Shown here piece by piece: positions 44,782-53,669 of a stretch of DNA of 64,000 nt. The notes under the pieces are model-generated. The model worked only from the letters and a program-made list of their open reading frames with translations. It ran no database searches and was not told the DNA's origin. A program made the translations under genes and the position numbers. The stretch's first letter is position 1. Every line of letters starts with the position of its first letter. Source of the DNA: Pseudomonas sp. FeN3W (GTDB lineage: Bacteria > Pseudomonadota > Gammaproteobacteria > Pseudomonadales > Pseudomonadaceae); the NCBI GenBank assembly GCA_030263805.2, contig CP136010.1:3611001-3675000 (forward strand), in the 5' to 3' direction.

Positions 44782-46563
44782 ATGCAAAGCAAAACCACAA
44801 GGCGCACTTTCATCAAGGGGCTAGCCGCCACCAGTATTCTCGGCGGCTTAGGCATGTGGCGTATGCCGGTCTGGGCCGTGACCAGTCCCGGTCAGGCCAA
44901 CGTGCTGGCCGGTACCGATTTTGATCTGTTCATCGGTGAAACCCCGGTAAATATTACTGGCGCGGCTCGTACCGCGATGACCATCAATGGCTCACTTCCG
45001 GGGCCGACCCTGCGGTGGCGGGAAGGCGATACCGTGACTCTGCGCGTTCGTAATCGTCTGCAGGAAGATACCTCGATTCACTGGCACGGCATCATCCTGC
45101 CGGCGAACATGGATGGCGTACCTGGCCTGAGTTTCCACGGCATCGCCCCCGATGGCATGTATGAGTACAAATTCAAGGTTAACCAGAACGGCACCTATTG
45201 GTACCACAGTCACTCGGGACTGCAGGAGCAGGCTGGCGTCTATGGTGCTCTGGTGATCGATGCCAAAGAGCCGGAGCCGTTCAGCTACGACCGTGACTAC
45301 GTCGTGCTACTAAGTGACTGGACTGACGAAGATCCGGAACGGGTTCTGGCCAAGCTCAAAAAGCAATCGGATTACTACAACTTCCACAAACGTACTGTCG
45401 GCGACTTCGTCGATGACGTGAGCGAGATGGGGTGGTCCGCAGCGATCGCTGATCGGAAGATGTGGGCCGAGATGAAAATGAGCCCGACTGATCTTGCCGA
45501 TGTCAGTGGCTATACCTACACCTACTTGATGAATGGCCAGGCGCCGGATAACAACTGGACTGGTATTTTCAAGCCGGGTGAGAAAATCCGTCTGCGCTTC
45601 ATCAATGCATCGGCCATGACCTATTTCGATGTCCGCATCCCCGGTCTAAAGATGACGGTGGTGGCGGCCGATGGGCAGTACGTCAAACCTGTTAGCGTCG
45701 ATGAGTTCCGTATTACTGCGGCCGAAACCTTCGATGTAATAGTCGAGCCCGATAGCGAGCAGGCCTACACCATCTTCGCGCAGTCCATGGACCGCACTGG
45801 CTATTCACGCGGCACCCTGGCCGTTCGCGAAGGGCTGAGCGCGCCTGTTCCTGAAGTTGATCCTCGCCCGTTGATCTCCATGAGCGATATGGGAATGGAT
45901 CACGGCAGCATGGAGGGAATGGATCATGGCTCCATGCAGGGCGGCATGGCAGGCATGGATCATAGCAAGATGGCAGGTATGGACCACGACAGCATGGCTG
46001 GCATGGATCATTCAGCGATGGCAGGCATGGGTGGAGCGATGCAGCCCCATCCGGCCTCCGAAACCAATAACCCTCTGGTCGACATGCAGACCATGACGCC
46101 AACTCCCAAGCTGAATGACCCGGGAATCGGGCTTCGCAACAACGGTCGCCGTGTGCTGACTTACTCAGATCTGCACAGCACCTTCCTCGATCCGGATGGG
46201 CGCGAGCCGAGCCGTACCATCGAGTTGCACCTCACAGGTCACATGGAGAAATTCTCTTGGTCATTCGATGGCATTGAGTTCTCTGATGCGGAACCGTTGC
46301 GATTGAAGTATGGCGAGCGTGTTCGTATCACCTTAGTCAACGACACCATGATGACCCACCCCATCCACCTTCATGGCATGTGGAGCGATCTGGAGGATGA
46401 GAACGGCAACTTCCTAGTTCGCAAACACACCATTGATGTACCACCAGGCTCGAAGCGCAGCTATCGCGTAACCGCAGATGCGCTAGGGCGCTGGGCCTAT
46501 CACTGCCACCTGCTGCTCCACATGGAAATGGGCATGTTCCGTGAAGTTCGTGTGGATGAGTAA
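44782..46563 (+). CDS. copA: Periplasmic multicopper oxidase CopA (copy 2)
   Basis: A 593-residue paralogue of 7646-9487. It has the Tat signal TRRTFIKG and the copper motifs HWHG, WYHSHSG, HPIHLHGMW and HCHLLLHMEMGM. The Met-rich insert (about residues 368-419) is shorter than in copy 1, with MDHGSMEGMDHGSMQ-type units; this is the main difference. The ATG at 44782 begins the Tat signal. Its ribosome site is poor and it lies 346 bases after the IS30 end. Confidence 0.95.
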   Translation: MQSKTTRRTFIKGLAATSILGGLGMWRMPVWAVTSPGQANVLAGTDFDLFIGETPVNITGAARTAMTINGSLPGPTLRWREGDTVTLRVRNRLQEDTSIHWHGIILPANMDGVPGLSFHGIAPDGMYEYKFKVNQNGTYWYHSHSGLQEQAGVYGALVIDAKEPEPFSYDRDYVVLLSDWTDEDPERVLAKLKKQSDYYNFHKRTVGDFVDDVSEMGWSAAIADRKMWAEMKMSPTDLADVSGYTYTYLMNGQAPDNNWTGIFKPGEKIRLRFINASAMTYFDVRIPGLKMTVVAADGQYVKPVSVDEFRITAAETFDVIVEPDSEQAYTIFAQSMDRTGYSRGTLAVREGLSAPVPEVDPRPLISMSDMGMDHGSMEGMDHGSMQGGMAGMDHSKMAGMDHDSMAGMDHSAMAGMGGAMQPHPASETNNPLVDMQTMTPTPKLNDPGIGLRNNGRRVLTYSDLHSTFLDPDGREPSRTIELHLTGHMEKFSWSFDGIEFSDAEPLRLKYGERVRITLVNDTMMTHPIHLHGMWSDLEDENGNFLVRKHTIDVPPGSKRSYRVTADALGRWAYHCHLLLHMEMGMFREVRVDE

Positions 46564-46575
46564 AGGAGATATCTA

Positions 46576-46887
46576 ATGAGCAATTCCCCGAAACGAAACC
46601 ACCTGTTCTGCAGTGCCGCAATGTTGAGCCTTTTGGCTGCCCTGTATATCCCAGTGTCGCTGGCCGAAGAAAATCACAGCGATCACGGACGGCACGCCGT
46701 TGACTCTTCCAAAGCTGCAAGTGAGAAGCAGCCTCCTCAGGTGCGAGGCCAGGGCCCCGCCAATCAGCAAATGGATCACGGCTCGATGAATCACGGCTCG
46801 ATGGACCATGACGGCATGGACCACCAAAAAATGACCGGTGAGCATGGCAGCGACCATGCCGAGGCAGATTCGAACCATGACCATTAA
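46576..46887 (+). CDS. Small periplasmic Met/His-rich protein between copA and copB (copy 2)
   Basis: A 103-residue protein with a signal peptide (LLAALYIPVSLA), a polar linker and a MDHGSMNHGSMDHDGMDHQKM tail ending in HDH. It corresponds to 7331-7633. AAGGAG precedes the ATG by 8 bases, and its end overlaps copB by 11 bases. Confidence 0.82.
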   Translation: MSNSPKRNHLFCSAAMLSLLAALYIPVSLAEENHSDHGRHAVDSSKAASEKQPPQVRGQGPANQQMDHGSMNHGSMDHDGMDHQKMTGEHGSDHAEADSNHDH

Positions 46888-48037
46888 GCTTTCACGTCCA
46901 TCGCTCATTGCGCTGGCGGTGTCAATGAGCGCACTGAGTAGCGGCTTTACCTTTGCCGCAGAAGAGATGGATCACTCGACTATGGACCACGGCTCCATGC
47001 CGATGGACCATAGCAAGATGAACCACGGGGCTGCTCAGGTGCAGATGGGGGGCATGGATCATAGCCAGATGCCCGAGGGCCAGAATTCGCAGGATGGGAC
47101 TCCTGCTATGGACCACAGCAAGATGAATCATGAGGCCATGCAAGGCCAGATGGGCAGTATGGATCACTCCCAGATGAACCATGGCCAAAATCAGAGTAAA
47201 GCTGCGGCTATGGACCATAGCAAGATGGGCCACGGCGCCATGCAAGAGCAAATGAAAGGGATGGATCACAGCAACATGGATCACTCCCAAATGAACCATA
47301 GCTCCGCTGATACCCCGAGAAGCACCAGTCGTACACCGATCCCCGTCCTCACGGATGCTGATCGCCAAGCGGCCTTCGCGCCTCTGCCTGGACACACAGT
47401 GCACGATAGCGGCATCAACAGCTTCTTTCTGCTCGATCAGCTTGAATATCAGGACGCTGATGAGGGCAGCACCCTGGCCTGGGATGCCTCAGGCTGGGTG
47501 GGAGGCGATATCAATCGGGTCTGGTTTCGTTCCGAGGGAGAGCGTACTAACGGCGTAACCGAGGATGCCGAGCTGCAGCTGTTGTATGGGCGCTCGGTCG
47601 GCCCCTGGTGGGACGTCGTTGCTGGCGTTCGCCAAGACTTCAAACCCGAGTCTCCACAGACCTGGGCTGCCTTTGGTGTGCAAGGCATGGCGCTTTACGC
47701 TTTTGAAGCCGAGGCCACAGCCTTCGTCGGCGAAAACGGCCAGACTGCGGCGCGTCTTGAGGGCGACTATGACATCTTGCTTACCAATCGGCTGATCCTC
47801 CAGCCAACTGCGGAAGCCAATTTCTACGGTAAGAATGATTCTGAAAGAGGAGTGGGCTCGGGCCTGGCGAATACCGAACTGGGTTTGCGCCTGCGCTACG
47901 AAATCGTTCGCGAGTTTGCGCCCTACATCGGGATTTCTTGGAGTCGCTCATACGGTAATACCGCAGACATGCTGCGCGACGAAGGAGAAGATGTTGAAGA
48001 GGCGCGCTTTGTCGCCGGCATTCGAATGTGGTTTTAG
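46877..48037 (+). CDS. copB: Copper resistance outer-membrane protein CopB (copy 2)
   Basis: A 386-residue CopB from the ATG at 46877. The signal peptide is followed by a Met/His-rich region of about 115 residues made of repeated MDHSKMNHGAMQ-like units, clearly longer than in copy 1 (332 residues in total). The C-terminal beta-barrel domain is closely similar to copy 1 and ends in ARFVAGIRMWF. The repeat expansion probably alters copper capacity at the outer membrane. Confidence 0.93.
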   Translation: MTIKLSRPSLIALAVSMSALSSGFTFAAEEMDHSTMDHGSMPMDHSKMNHGAAQVQMGGMDHSQMPEGQNSQDGTPAMDHSKMNHEAMQGQMGSMDHSQMNHGQNQSKAAAMDHSKMGHGAMQEQMKGMDHSNMDHSQMNHSSADTPRSTSRTPIPVLTDADRQAAFAPLPGHTVHDSGINSFFLLDQLEYQDADEGSTLAWDASGWVGGDINRVWFRSEGERTNGVTEDAELQLLYGRSVGPWWDVVAGVRQDFKPESPQTWAAFGVQGMALYAFEAEATAFVGENGQTAARLEGDYDILLTNRLILQPTAEANFYGKNDSERGVGSGLANTELGLRLRYEIVREFAPYIGISWSRSYGNTADMLRDEGEDVEEARFVAGIRMWF

Positions 48038-48045
48038 AGCCTGAT

Positions 48046-48858
48046 ATGAAAAAAACAATTACAACCCTGTTGGTAGCAGGCGCTGTCGGTAGTGCAGCAA
48101 TATTAGCCGGAGCCTATTCCGGCTTGATCAACGTTGGTGCTGACGATCCTCATTACCCAGCCGTGCATGCGTTCCTTTCAATGGCGCGTGATCGCTCTAT
48201 CGAAGCGCGGTCCAAGGACATTGAGATTCCCAATCTAGATGACGAGGCTCTCATTCGTGGCGGGGCCGGGAACTACAACGCCATGTGCGTTGGGTGCCAT
48301 CTGGCGCCCGGTGTCGAACAAACAGAGCTGAGTCAGGCGCTGTATCCAGCCCCGCCTAACCTGGCCAAGATCGGCATTGACGCAGGCCCTGCATCCGCCT
48401 TCTGGGTCATTAAGCATGGAATCAAAGCAACAGGCATGCCGGCCTGGGGTAAGAGTATGGGCGACGAATATATCTGGGGCATGGTTGCCTTCATCAGCCA
48501 GTTGCCCAAGATCGACGCTACGCAATACCAAGCGCTCGTCGCTGCGAGTGGCGGTCACCAGCATGGTGGCGGTGAGAGCCAGACGCACAATCATGAAAGC
48601 TTGGATGGCAGCAATTCTGACCATCATGGCAATGCTGCCGCTGGAGGAGAGTCTGGACGTCGCGGTATAGCGGCTGCAGACCACCACGGCGGCTCAGCTC
48701 CAGAGGCCGATCACCATTCTTCGAGCAGTAACGGCGATGATCACCATGGTGGAAGTAACTCCAGCACGAAAGGCAGTAGCGCCAGCGACCATCATGCCGA
48801 GCCGGCGTCCAACGCTCACACTCATGCGGATGGCAAAGAGCACGTACATGACAGCTAA
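48046..48858 (+). CDS. Cytochrome c with His-rich tail (copper cluster 2)
   Basis: A 270-residue paralogue of 5524-6333. It has an N-terminal hydrophobic segment, one haem motif CVGCH near residue 84, the GMPAWGKSM axial-Met region, and a C-terminal tail of about 90 residues rich in DHHG and SSS. It starts 8 bases after copB. Its retention in both operons argues for a direct role with CopA/CopB, perhaps electron exchange with the oxidase; this is inferred. Confidence 0.87.
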   Translation: MKKTITTLLVAGAVGSAAILAGAYSGLINVGADDPHYPAVHAFLSMARDRSIEARSKDIEIPNLDDEALIRGGAGNYNAMCVGCHLAPGVEQTELSQALYPAPPNLAKIGIDAGPASAFWVIKHGIKATGMPAWGKSMGDEYIWGMVAFISQLPKIDATQYQALVAASGGHQHGGGESQTHNHESLDGSNSDHHGNAAAGGESGRRGIAAADHHGGSAPEADHHSSSSNGDDHHGGSNSSTKGSSASDHHAEPASNAHTHADGKEHVHDS

Positions 48859-49060
48859 AAGCAACGGGGCACGTTTGGTGGTCAAGCAGTAGTTGAGCTT
48901 TTACCGCGACGAGCGTCTTGCTACACCGCCGTCATCGCGGGTTAGTTCGTGTGCTGGCCGCTCAGGTCAGCGAACTCAATAAGCGCAATGACCTCGTCGG
49001 GATCGCGTGACGCTTGAAGGAAAAACGGGCCGGGGCGAGAAAGTTGCTCGATACGTTTTT

Positions 49061-49516
49061 TCAGTTAGCCCTCTCTAGATCATTGATCAGGAACTTCATC
49101 TCAGAGATCTCTCGGCGCTGAGCCTCAATGATTTGATCTGCCAGCTTGCGAACGCGCGGGTCTGAAATCTGAGCGCGCTCACTTGTCATGATGGCTATGG
49201 AATGGTGAGGAATCATGGCCTTCATATAGTCCGTATCGTCGACAGTTGCCTGGCTACGAACAAGCCACAGGGCAATAGCAAAGGAAGCTGCTCCGCCGGC
49301 GAATATCGCTATGTTCATGGGCTTTTTCTTGTACATATTGAGCATGAAGGCGAGCATGACTATCGCCATGACAGCTCCCATTACTAACGCCATCCAAGCA
49401 CGGGTCTCACTCCATAGAACATGCTCAAAAGCGTAAGTATTCAAATACATAACGCCGTACATGATGACGGTTGATGTGGCCACCATCGCAGCGAAACGCC
49501 AATAAGACATTTTCAT
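49061..49516 (-). CDS. DUF305-family membrane protein (copper cluster 2)
   Basis: A 151-residue protein with three N-terminal hydrophobic helices and a DUF305 end: DDTDYMKAMIPHHSIAIMTSERAQISDPRVRKLADQIIEAQRREISEM. The MIPHH and helix repeats fit the ferritin-like metal site. It differs from the secreted DUF305 protein at 9862. GAGGAG precedes the ATG at 49516. A perfect CopR-box-like site lies 182 bases upstream. Confidence 0.85.
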   Translation of the reverse strand: MKMSYWRFAAMVATSTVIMYGVMYLNTYAFEHVLWSETRAWMALVMGAVMAIVMLAFMLNMYKKKPMNIAIFAGGAASFAIALWLVRSQATVDDTDYMKAMIPHHSIAIMTSERAQISDPRVRKLADQIIEAQRREISEMKFLINDLERAN

Positions 49517-49698
49517 ATCAACTCCTCTTGGTGATGTGCTGCCACAGTATTGCATTGACTAAAGTCTGCGTATTTTTCGATCATGCCGGGCAGTTGCGTT
49601 ACTAATACTGTGAGAGCTCAGATTTGATAATCAGCCCTCGGTGTTACCTAAGAACGGACAAGCCGGGAGGCTGTGAGGTTTCGATTTTTTTAAAAAGC

Positions 49699-49712
49699 TT
49701 ACAAAAATGTAA
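49699..49712. promoter_or_regulatory. CopR-box-like palindrome upstream of the DUF305 gene
   Basis: TTACA-AAAA-TGTAA, identical to the box before copRS. It lies 182 bases before the minus-strand DUF305 start. Confidence 0.65.
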
Positions 49713-49788
49713 TCTGCACCAAGTTTACTCGCTCTCGGGTTTGCGCAGCGCTGCTCCAAGTCGAAGTGACCATGCGCCAGTCTGGCTG

Positions 49789-49870
49789 CGTGACGCGCTT
49801 CCGTGATTTGGTGAGGAACACGGCGCGCCTGGTGACGCTGTACGACCTGTCGAACTGTGGATGTCTCCTC
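49789..49870 (+). mobile_element. Second decayed IS5-type transposase fragment
   Basis: Translates as TRFRDLVRNTARLVTLYDLSN, matching TRFRGLAKNTAQLVTLFALSN of the transposase at 33253-33630. No ends are recognisable. It lies between two CopR-like boxes. Confidence 0.6.
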
Positions 49871-50035
49871 GATATTCGCTGTCGAATGTAGAAGAGGTAA
49901 GCCTTTAAGGGGTAAGGGGCGACATCGAGATCCTTGCGGTAACCAGTAATTGCGATTTGTGGAAGATCAGGTCGTTCAGACCTGTTTCCAGTTTCCAAAG
50001 CGCAGGAGCTGAACGTTTGTTGGCTGTCACTGAGG

Positions 50036-50049
50036 TTACGCCAATGTAA
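50036..50049. promoter_or_regulatory. CopR-box-like site before small secreted protein B
   Basis: TTACG-CCAA-TGTAA, ending exactly 71 bases before the ATG at 50121. Confidence 0.65.
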
Positions 50050-50120
50050 TTTTAGGGACAGCATCCCGTAAGTATTCACCCGCCACACTCAAATCAGGCC
50101 CCAACACTGAGGAAAGCACA

Positions 50121-50414
50121 ATGAAAAGCATGCAAAAGCTCGTTATCGCCCTTGTTCTAACCGCTACATCTCCTTTTCTCATCGCTGCAAATAAAGGCGA
50201 TCAACCCATGAGACACGACCATACTGTTGGCGATGGTCATGAAGTGATGGTCAATCTGCTAAAAACCGGGCAAGTGCTAAGCGTGACCCCAATGGGTAAT
50301 TCACCAGTGTCCGGAAGTGATGTAAGAACGTATGAGATTAAAATTAAAACCCCTGACGGAGTCGTCCATTCGGTCGAATTTCTCGGTGCCCCAGTAGGCG
50401 TTAAAAACGGCTGA
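50121..50414 (+). CDS. Small secreted copper-associated protein, paralogue B
   Basis: A 97-residue protein with a signal peptide (LVIALVLTATSPFLIAA). The mature part has MRHDHTVGDGHEVMVNLLKTGQVLSVTPMG and YEIKIKTPDGVVHSVEFLGAPVGVKNG, the family core shared with 34061-34360 and 50610-50945. AGGAAAG precedes the start. The His/Met-rich MRHDHTVGDGH start may bind copper. No name or function known to me. Confidence 0.72.
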   Translation: MKSMQKLVIALVLTATSPFLIAANKGDQPMRHDHTVGDGHEVMVNLLKTGQVLSVTPMGNSPVSGSDVRTYEIKIKTPDGVVHSVEFLGAPVGVKNG

Positions 50415-50609
50415 TACCACTTTAACGGACACCTCCGCGATATTAATACGATTATGGTTGTTGCAGGTATCAGCACTTACCCTGCAACAATCATCGATGC
50501 TTAGGCTTCCCTTTGCTAAGGGAACCCTAGACGTGCAGTTTATACTTGGGATGTTTGAGACAGAAAGCGAGCAATAGTTTTTTAAACGCAAATCGGGGAA
50601 GAGGGATAA

Positions 50610-50945
50610 ATGATGAACCAAATTAGTAAAGCACTGGTGACGATTTCGCTAATTTCGGCAGCTTTCGCAGCCGTCGCCGGCACGGAACAAGAAAGTGCTA
50701 TGCGGCACGATCACACTGTTGGGGATGGTCACCAAGTAATGCTGGATCTGCTGAAGCGCGGCGAGGTGGTGAGTGTGGCCCCTATGAATAAAGAGCGTTC
50801 GGATAATAAAGCTATAAATAACACACTTAAGGGAAATGTTAGGCCATATGAAATAAAAATTCGTACTCCAGACGGGCGACTTCACGCGGTAGAGTTCCGC
50901 GGAATGCCAGCCAAAATAAACAACCGCTCACATGGTAATAAATGA
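50610..50945 (+). CDS. Small secreted copper-associated protein, paralogue C
   Basis: A 111-residue protein, or 110 from the second ATG (50613). The signal peptide (LVTISLISAAFAAVAG) is followed by MRHDHTVGDGHQVMLDLLKRGEVVSVAPM, an insert of about 20 residues, then YEIKIRTPDGRLHAVEFRGMPAKINN and a basic HGNK end. It follows paralogue B in tandem after 195 bases. No CopR-like box was found directly upstream, unlike A and B. Confidence 0.7.
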   Translation: MMNQISKALVTISLISAAFAAVAGTEQESAMRHDHTVGDGHQVMLDLLKRGEVVSVAPMNKERSDNKAINNTLKGNVRPYEIKIRTPDGRLHAVEFRGMPAKINNRSHGNK

Positions 50946-51955
50946 CAAGAAAGTTATTTCTGAGTAGCTGCCACAGGGGTAAGCCGGATCATAACGTCTC
51001 CTTACACGGGAGGAGGATCCTGACAGCGTGTCATGCAACAATGGGCTGAGTCGGCCTTCTCGGCTCAGCTCAAAGCAACATGAGCGAGTGATTTAATTTT
51101 TCCACAGCACATACAATTTTTACATTCAGTTGGCGTCTACTTCACCAGTTGAGCGAATGTCTGTGGGGGACCCAGTGGTGCTGCTACGAAATCACTACAG
51201 TCGCTGTGGAAAACCACCAGTCCGCTCTGATATGCCGCCGATCGCGATCGCGTTCTCTGCCGCGAATATGAGGCCCTGACCAAAAGTGTGACGATACGCA
51301 GCGTTTTGAAGCTCCATTGCCATTCTGAATGCCGCCCCTTATGGCCGCGCCGCTATCGCCTCCTACATAGGCTATTACCAAGTTGAGTCTGTCATTGTCG
51401 AGCAGTATGTGGTCTTCCTCGTGATGTCTTCCAAAAGGCACCGATAATTGCCGCGGGTAGCTTGCAAACGCGGACGTCACGCAAAGCGATGCATGTGATC
51501 GACGAGACCCATCTTTTGGTCTGAGATCGCAGCGGTCAGTATCCCAGCTTTGAGCCGGGAAAGTCTGATGCGGCGCATATCGAGAATACGCCCCTGGTCG
51601 ATGCCGATGCTGTTCTCTGCTCCGGCAGTGCCAGTTCTATGCCCCTTCATCAAGAGCCGAGGGGCGCCTGTCACCCGTCGGCCCGTCCTAGCCAGAAGCG
51701 CTGCGTGGATGGGCCTCTCAAATTTAAAACTTGAGCGCCTGCGACCCCCAGCTCAACGGCTGAATGATTTTCATATGGTGTGGCCGCTAGGTAACTGAGC
51801 CAATTAATCGGGATGGCTATGCTTGCTCGAATGCTACCGGCCCCACTTAATCCTTGGGTAATTTGATTCATAACACCAGTGTAATTACCGTGTCATATGA
51901 GTAACAGCTTGCCGCTCTTATAATTTCATCACACACGTTAAGTTAGGAGCTGGTT
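50946..51955. other. One-kilobase stretch without a supported gene
   Basis: Open frames have poor coding character. A GCTGAG/CTCAGC hairpin near 51045-51069 could end the upstream transcript. The CopR-like site at 51871-51884 is near its right edge. It may be decayed DNA. Confidence 0.4.
51871..51884. promoter_or_regulatory. CopR-box-like site before the DUF2790 gene
   Basis: TAACA-CCAG-TGTAA, one base from the pattern, ending exactly 71 bases before the ATG at 51956. A TATAAT lies at 51919-51924, 34 bases beyond the box. Confidence 0.65.
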
Positions 51956-52285
51956 ATGAAAGCTTTCAAGATTACGGCAGCAGTGTTTTTTATGAGCGTG
52001 AGCTCATTATCCTTGGCAGAGGGTAGCTCAGATCGCGAGTATGGCGAAATGATACGTGCGAACGAAAATACTATGCGGGAGTACGCTACTTCTGTCGGAA
52101 AGAAGCCTCCCGAAGTTGTCCATTATCGTTATGGGATGAAGTTGGACATCGCCAAGGTAATTCGTACCACGCGAACCGATATGACCTGCAACGATGTGAT
52201 GCCGGCCCAAATTACCTATGAGGACTCTAAGGGTGATTTGGCGATTGTTGAGTATCGGGTCGCCGGAACGAACTGTCGGAGATAA
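51956..52285 (+). CDS. DUF2790-family small secreted protein
   Basis: A 109-residue protein with a signal peptide (ITAAVFFMSVSSLSLA) and the DUF2790 domain: VVHYRYGMKLDIAKVI, DMTCNDVMPAQITYEDSKGDLAIVEYRVAGTNC, with two cysteines likely forming a disulfide. The family is common and multi-copy in Pseudomonas; function unknown. AGGAGC precedes the ATG. The CopR-like box and a good -10 make copper induction likely. Confidence 0.85.
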   Translation: MKAFKITAAVFFMSVSSLSLAEGSSDREYGEMIRANENTMREYATSVGKKPPEVVHYRYGMKLDIAKVIRTTRTDMTCNDVMPAQITYEDSKGDLAIVEYRVAGTNCRR

Positions 52286-52503
52286 GACACCACCTATCGA
52301 CCCATCGAAGCCTGCATAAACGTAAGAGTCCGAGGCGGTAGTCGCAGCCCGAGACATGCTCCTGGTGCGGCGGTGGTCATAAGCATTTCAGCAATACAAT
52401 CGTTACTAGCCTTGCCGTTTTTATGGCGAATCGGTGCGGGTACTGGCATGGGGCCGTCTGGGGAAACTGCCCAGCTGAGCGATGTGCTTAGTAGTACATA
52501 CAT

Positions 52504-52542
52504 AGCCGCGAGGGGTGCCTACGACTCGCGGCTTTTATTTTC
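52504..52542 (+). terminator. Rho-independent terminator
   Basis: AGCCGCGA (52504-52511) pairs with TCGCGGCT (52526-52533), followed by TTTATTTT. It can act for plus-strand transcription from the DUF2790 side; it overlaps the end of the convergent DUF1622 gene. Confidence 0.7.
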
Positions 52543-52854
52543 CATATGGAGCGTGTAGCTGAGAAATGTTCGGACAAGTACTATCAAACCAAGTACTGCA
52601 ACGTTTCGTAGCGAGGGCTCAATTACAACCGTTCGTATGACATCGGCAGCAACGAGGAATTCTAGTCCTAGCACAATCGCGCCGCCAATATCTTGCCGTA
52701 ATGACCGGGAGCGATCCGTCAATGCGGCCCCTTTGTAATTGAAAAAAAAGCGATAGAGCGCTATGAAACTTCCGAAAGTTATAGCGAGCACCCCTGCAAT
52801 CTCGAACCCGATCACCGCGATCTCAATCGCTGCATGAGGTGCCTCAAGGTTCAT
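52519..52854 (-). CDS. DUF1622-family membrane protein
   Basis: A 111-residue protein with three hydrophobic helices (AVIGFEIAGVLAITFGSFIALY, IGGAIVLGLEFLVAADVIRTV and VAVLGLIVLVRTFLSYTL) and a basic loop, matching DUF1622. It begins 12 bases after the multihaem cytochrome gene, or overlaps it if the TTG at 52869 is used. It is last in a GC-rich electron-transfer gene set; function unknown. Confidence 0.8.
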   Translation of the reverse strand: MNLEAPHAAIEIAVIGFEIAGVLAITFGSFIALYRFFFNYKGAALTDRSRSLRQDIGGAIVLGLEFLVAADVIRTVVIEPSLRNVAVLGLIVLVRTFLSYTLHMENKSRES

Positions 52855-52865
52855 AGAAACACCCG

Positions 52866-53669
52866 TCAATGGTGGTCATAGATGCCTATTCCCCGAATAT
52901 CGTTCCATGAGGTGGTCTGGTGGCAGAGATAGCACTGCTCAGGTTCCGCATTCCTGACACCCGCTATCGGCTTGGACATCATTCCGAAGTGCTCCTTGTA
53001 GTGGCTGAGCGGCGCGAGGTGGCACTGGCCGCACTCGGTGGAACTCGGCGGTGGATGCCGGTACTCGGCAATCGACCATGTGGTCGTGCCGTGGCATGTC
53101 GCGCAGTCGTTTCCGAAGACCTGGACGTGCGGGTCGGTGGTCTTGTGGCAGCTCGCACAGTCCAGCAGCGTCTCCTTGTAAGTCATGCCGTTGGCAAGCG
53201 AGAGGTTGCCCGGCAGCGCCTCGGGCCGGTGTGCCTTGAGGTGCGCGAGCAGCACCGCCCCCTCATGACCCTCCGGGGCCCGATCGAGCCATCGCACGAT
53301 GATGTCGGTCAAAGCCGCATGGTCCATACCACGCAGGCTGCGGCCGGCGTCGTGTTCCTTGTGGCAGGCCACGCAGTTGTTCGAGCCGGCGATGTCGGCA
53401 TGGAATGCCGTCGGTTGTCGCTGGACCAGGACGGTCTCGTTTGCATGGCAGGCCACGCAAGTCGCGTCCTCCACGCCCTTCACCGGCGTGTGGCACGCCG
53501 CACAGTCCTCTTTGAGAAACGCATGTGCGCTGGACAGGGGGCCCGGAGAGGCCATGTTCTGCCACGTCGCGGCGCGCTGCATTTGCGGAAGGTATGTCCA
53601 CAGTGCGACTGCCGACACCGGCGCCAGGACCGCGAGCAGCGCGGCGAGGATCTTTCCCTTTCGACTCAT
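52866..53669 (-). CDS. Periplasmic seven-haem cytochrome c
   Basis: A 267-residue protein with an N-terminal membrane helix (ILAALLAVLAPVSAVALWTYL) and seven CxxCH motifs in order: CAACH, CVACH, CVACH, CASCH, CATCH, CGQCH and CYLCH. It is probably anchored in the periplasm and takes electrons from the membrane cytochrome b encoded just upstream, whose stop overlaps its ATG by 4 bases. It resembles multihaem electron-transfer proteins in general; no named family fits with certainty. Confidence 0.85.
   Translation of the reverse strand: MSRKGKILAALLAVLAPVSAVALWTYLPQMQRAATWQNMASPGPLSSAHAFLKEDCAACHTPVKGVEDATCVACHANETVLVQRQPTAFHADIAGSNNCVACHKEHDAGRSLRGMDHAALTDIIVRWLDRAPEGHEGAVLLAHLKAHRPEALPGNLSLANGMTYKETLLDCASCHKTTDPHVQVFGNDCATCHGTTTWSIAEYRHPPPSSTECGQCHLAPLSHYKEHFGMMSKPIAGVRNAEPEQCYLCHQTTSWNDIRGIGIYDHH

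Noticed and set aside
51184..51480. Minus-strand frame with a PRC-barrel-like stretch (ILLDNDRLNLVIAYVGG)
   Set aside because: The likeness is short, the frame has no ribosome site, and flanking sequence gives no further match.
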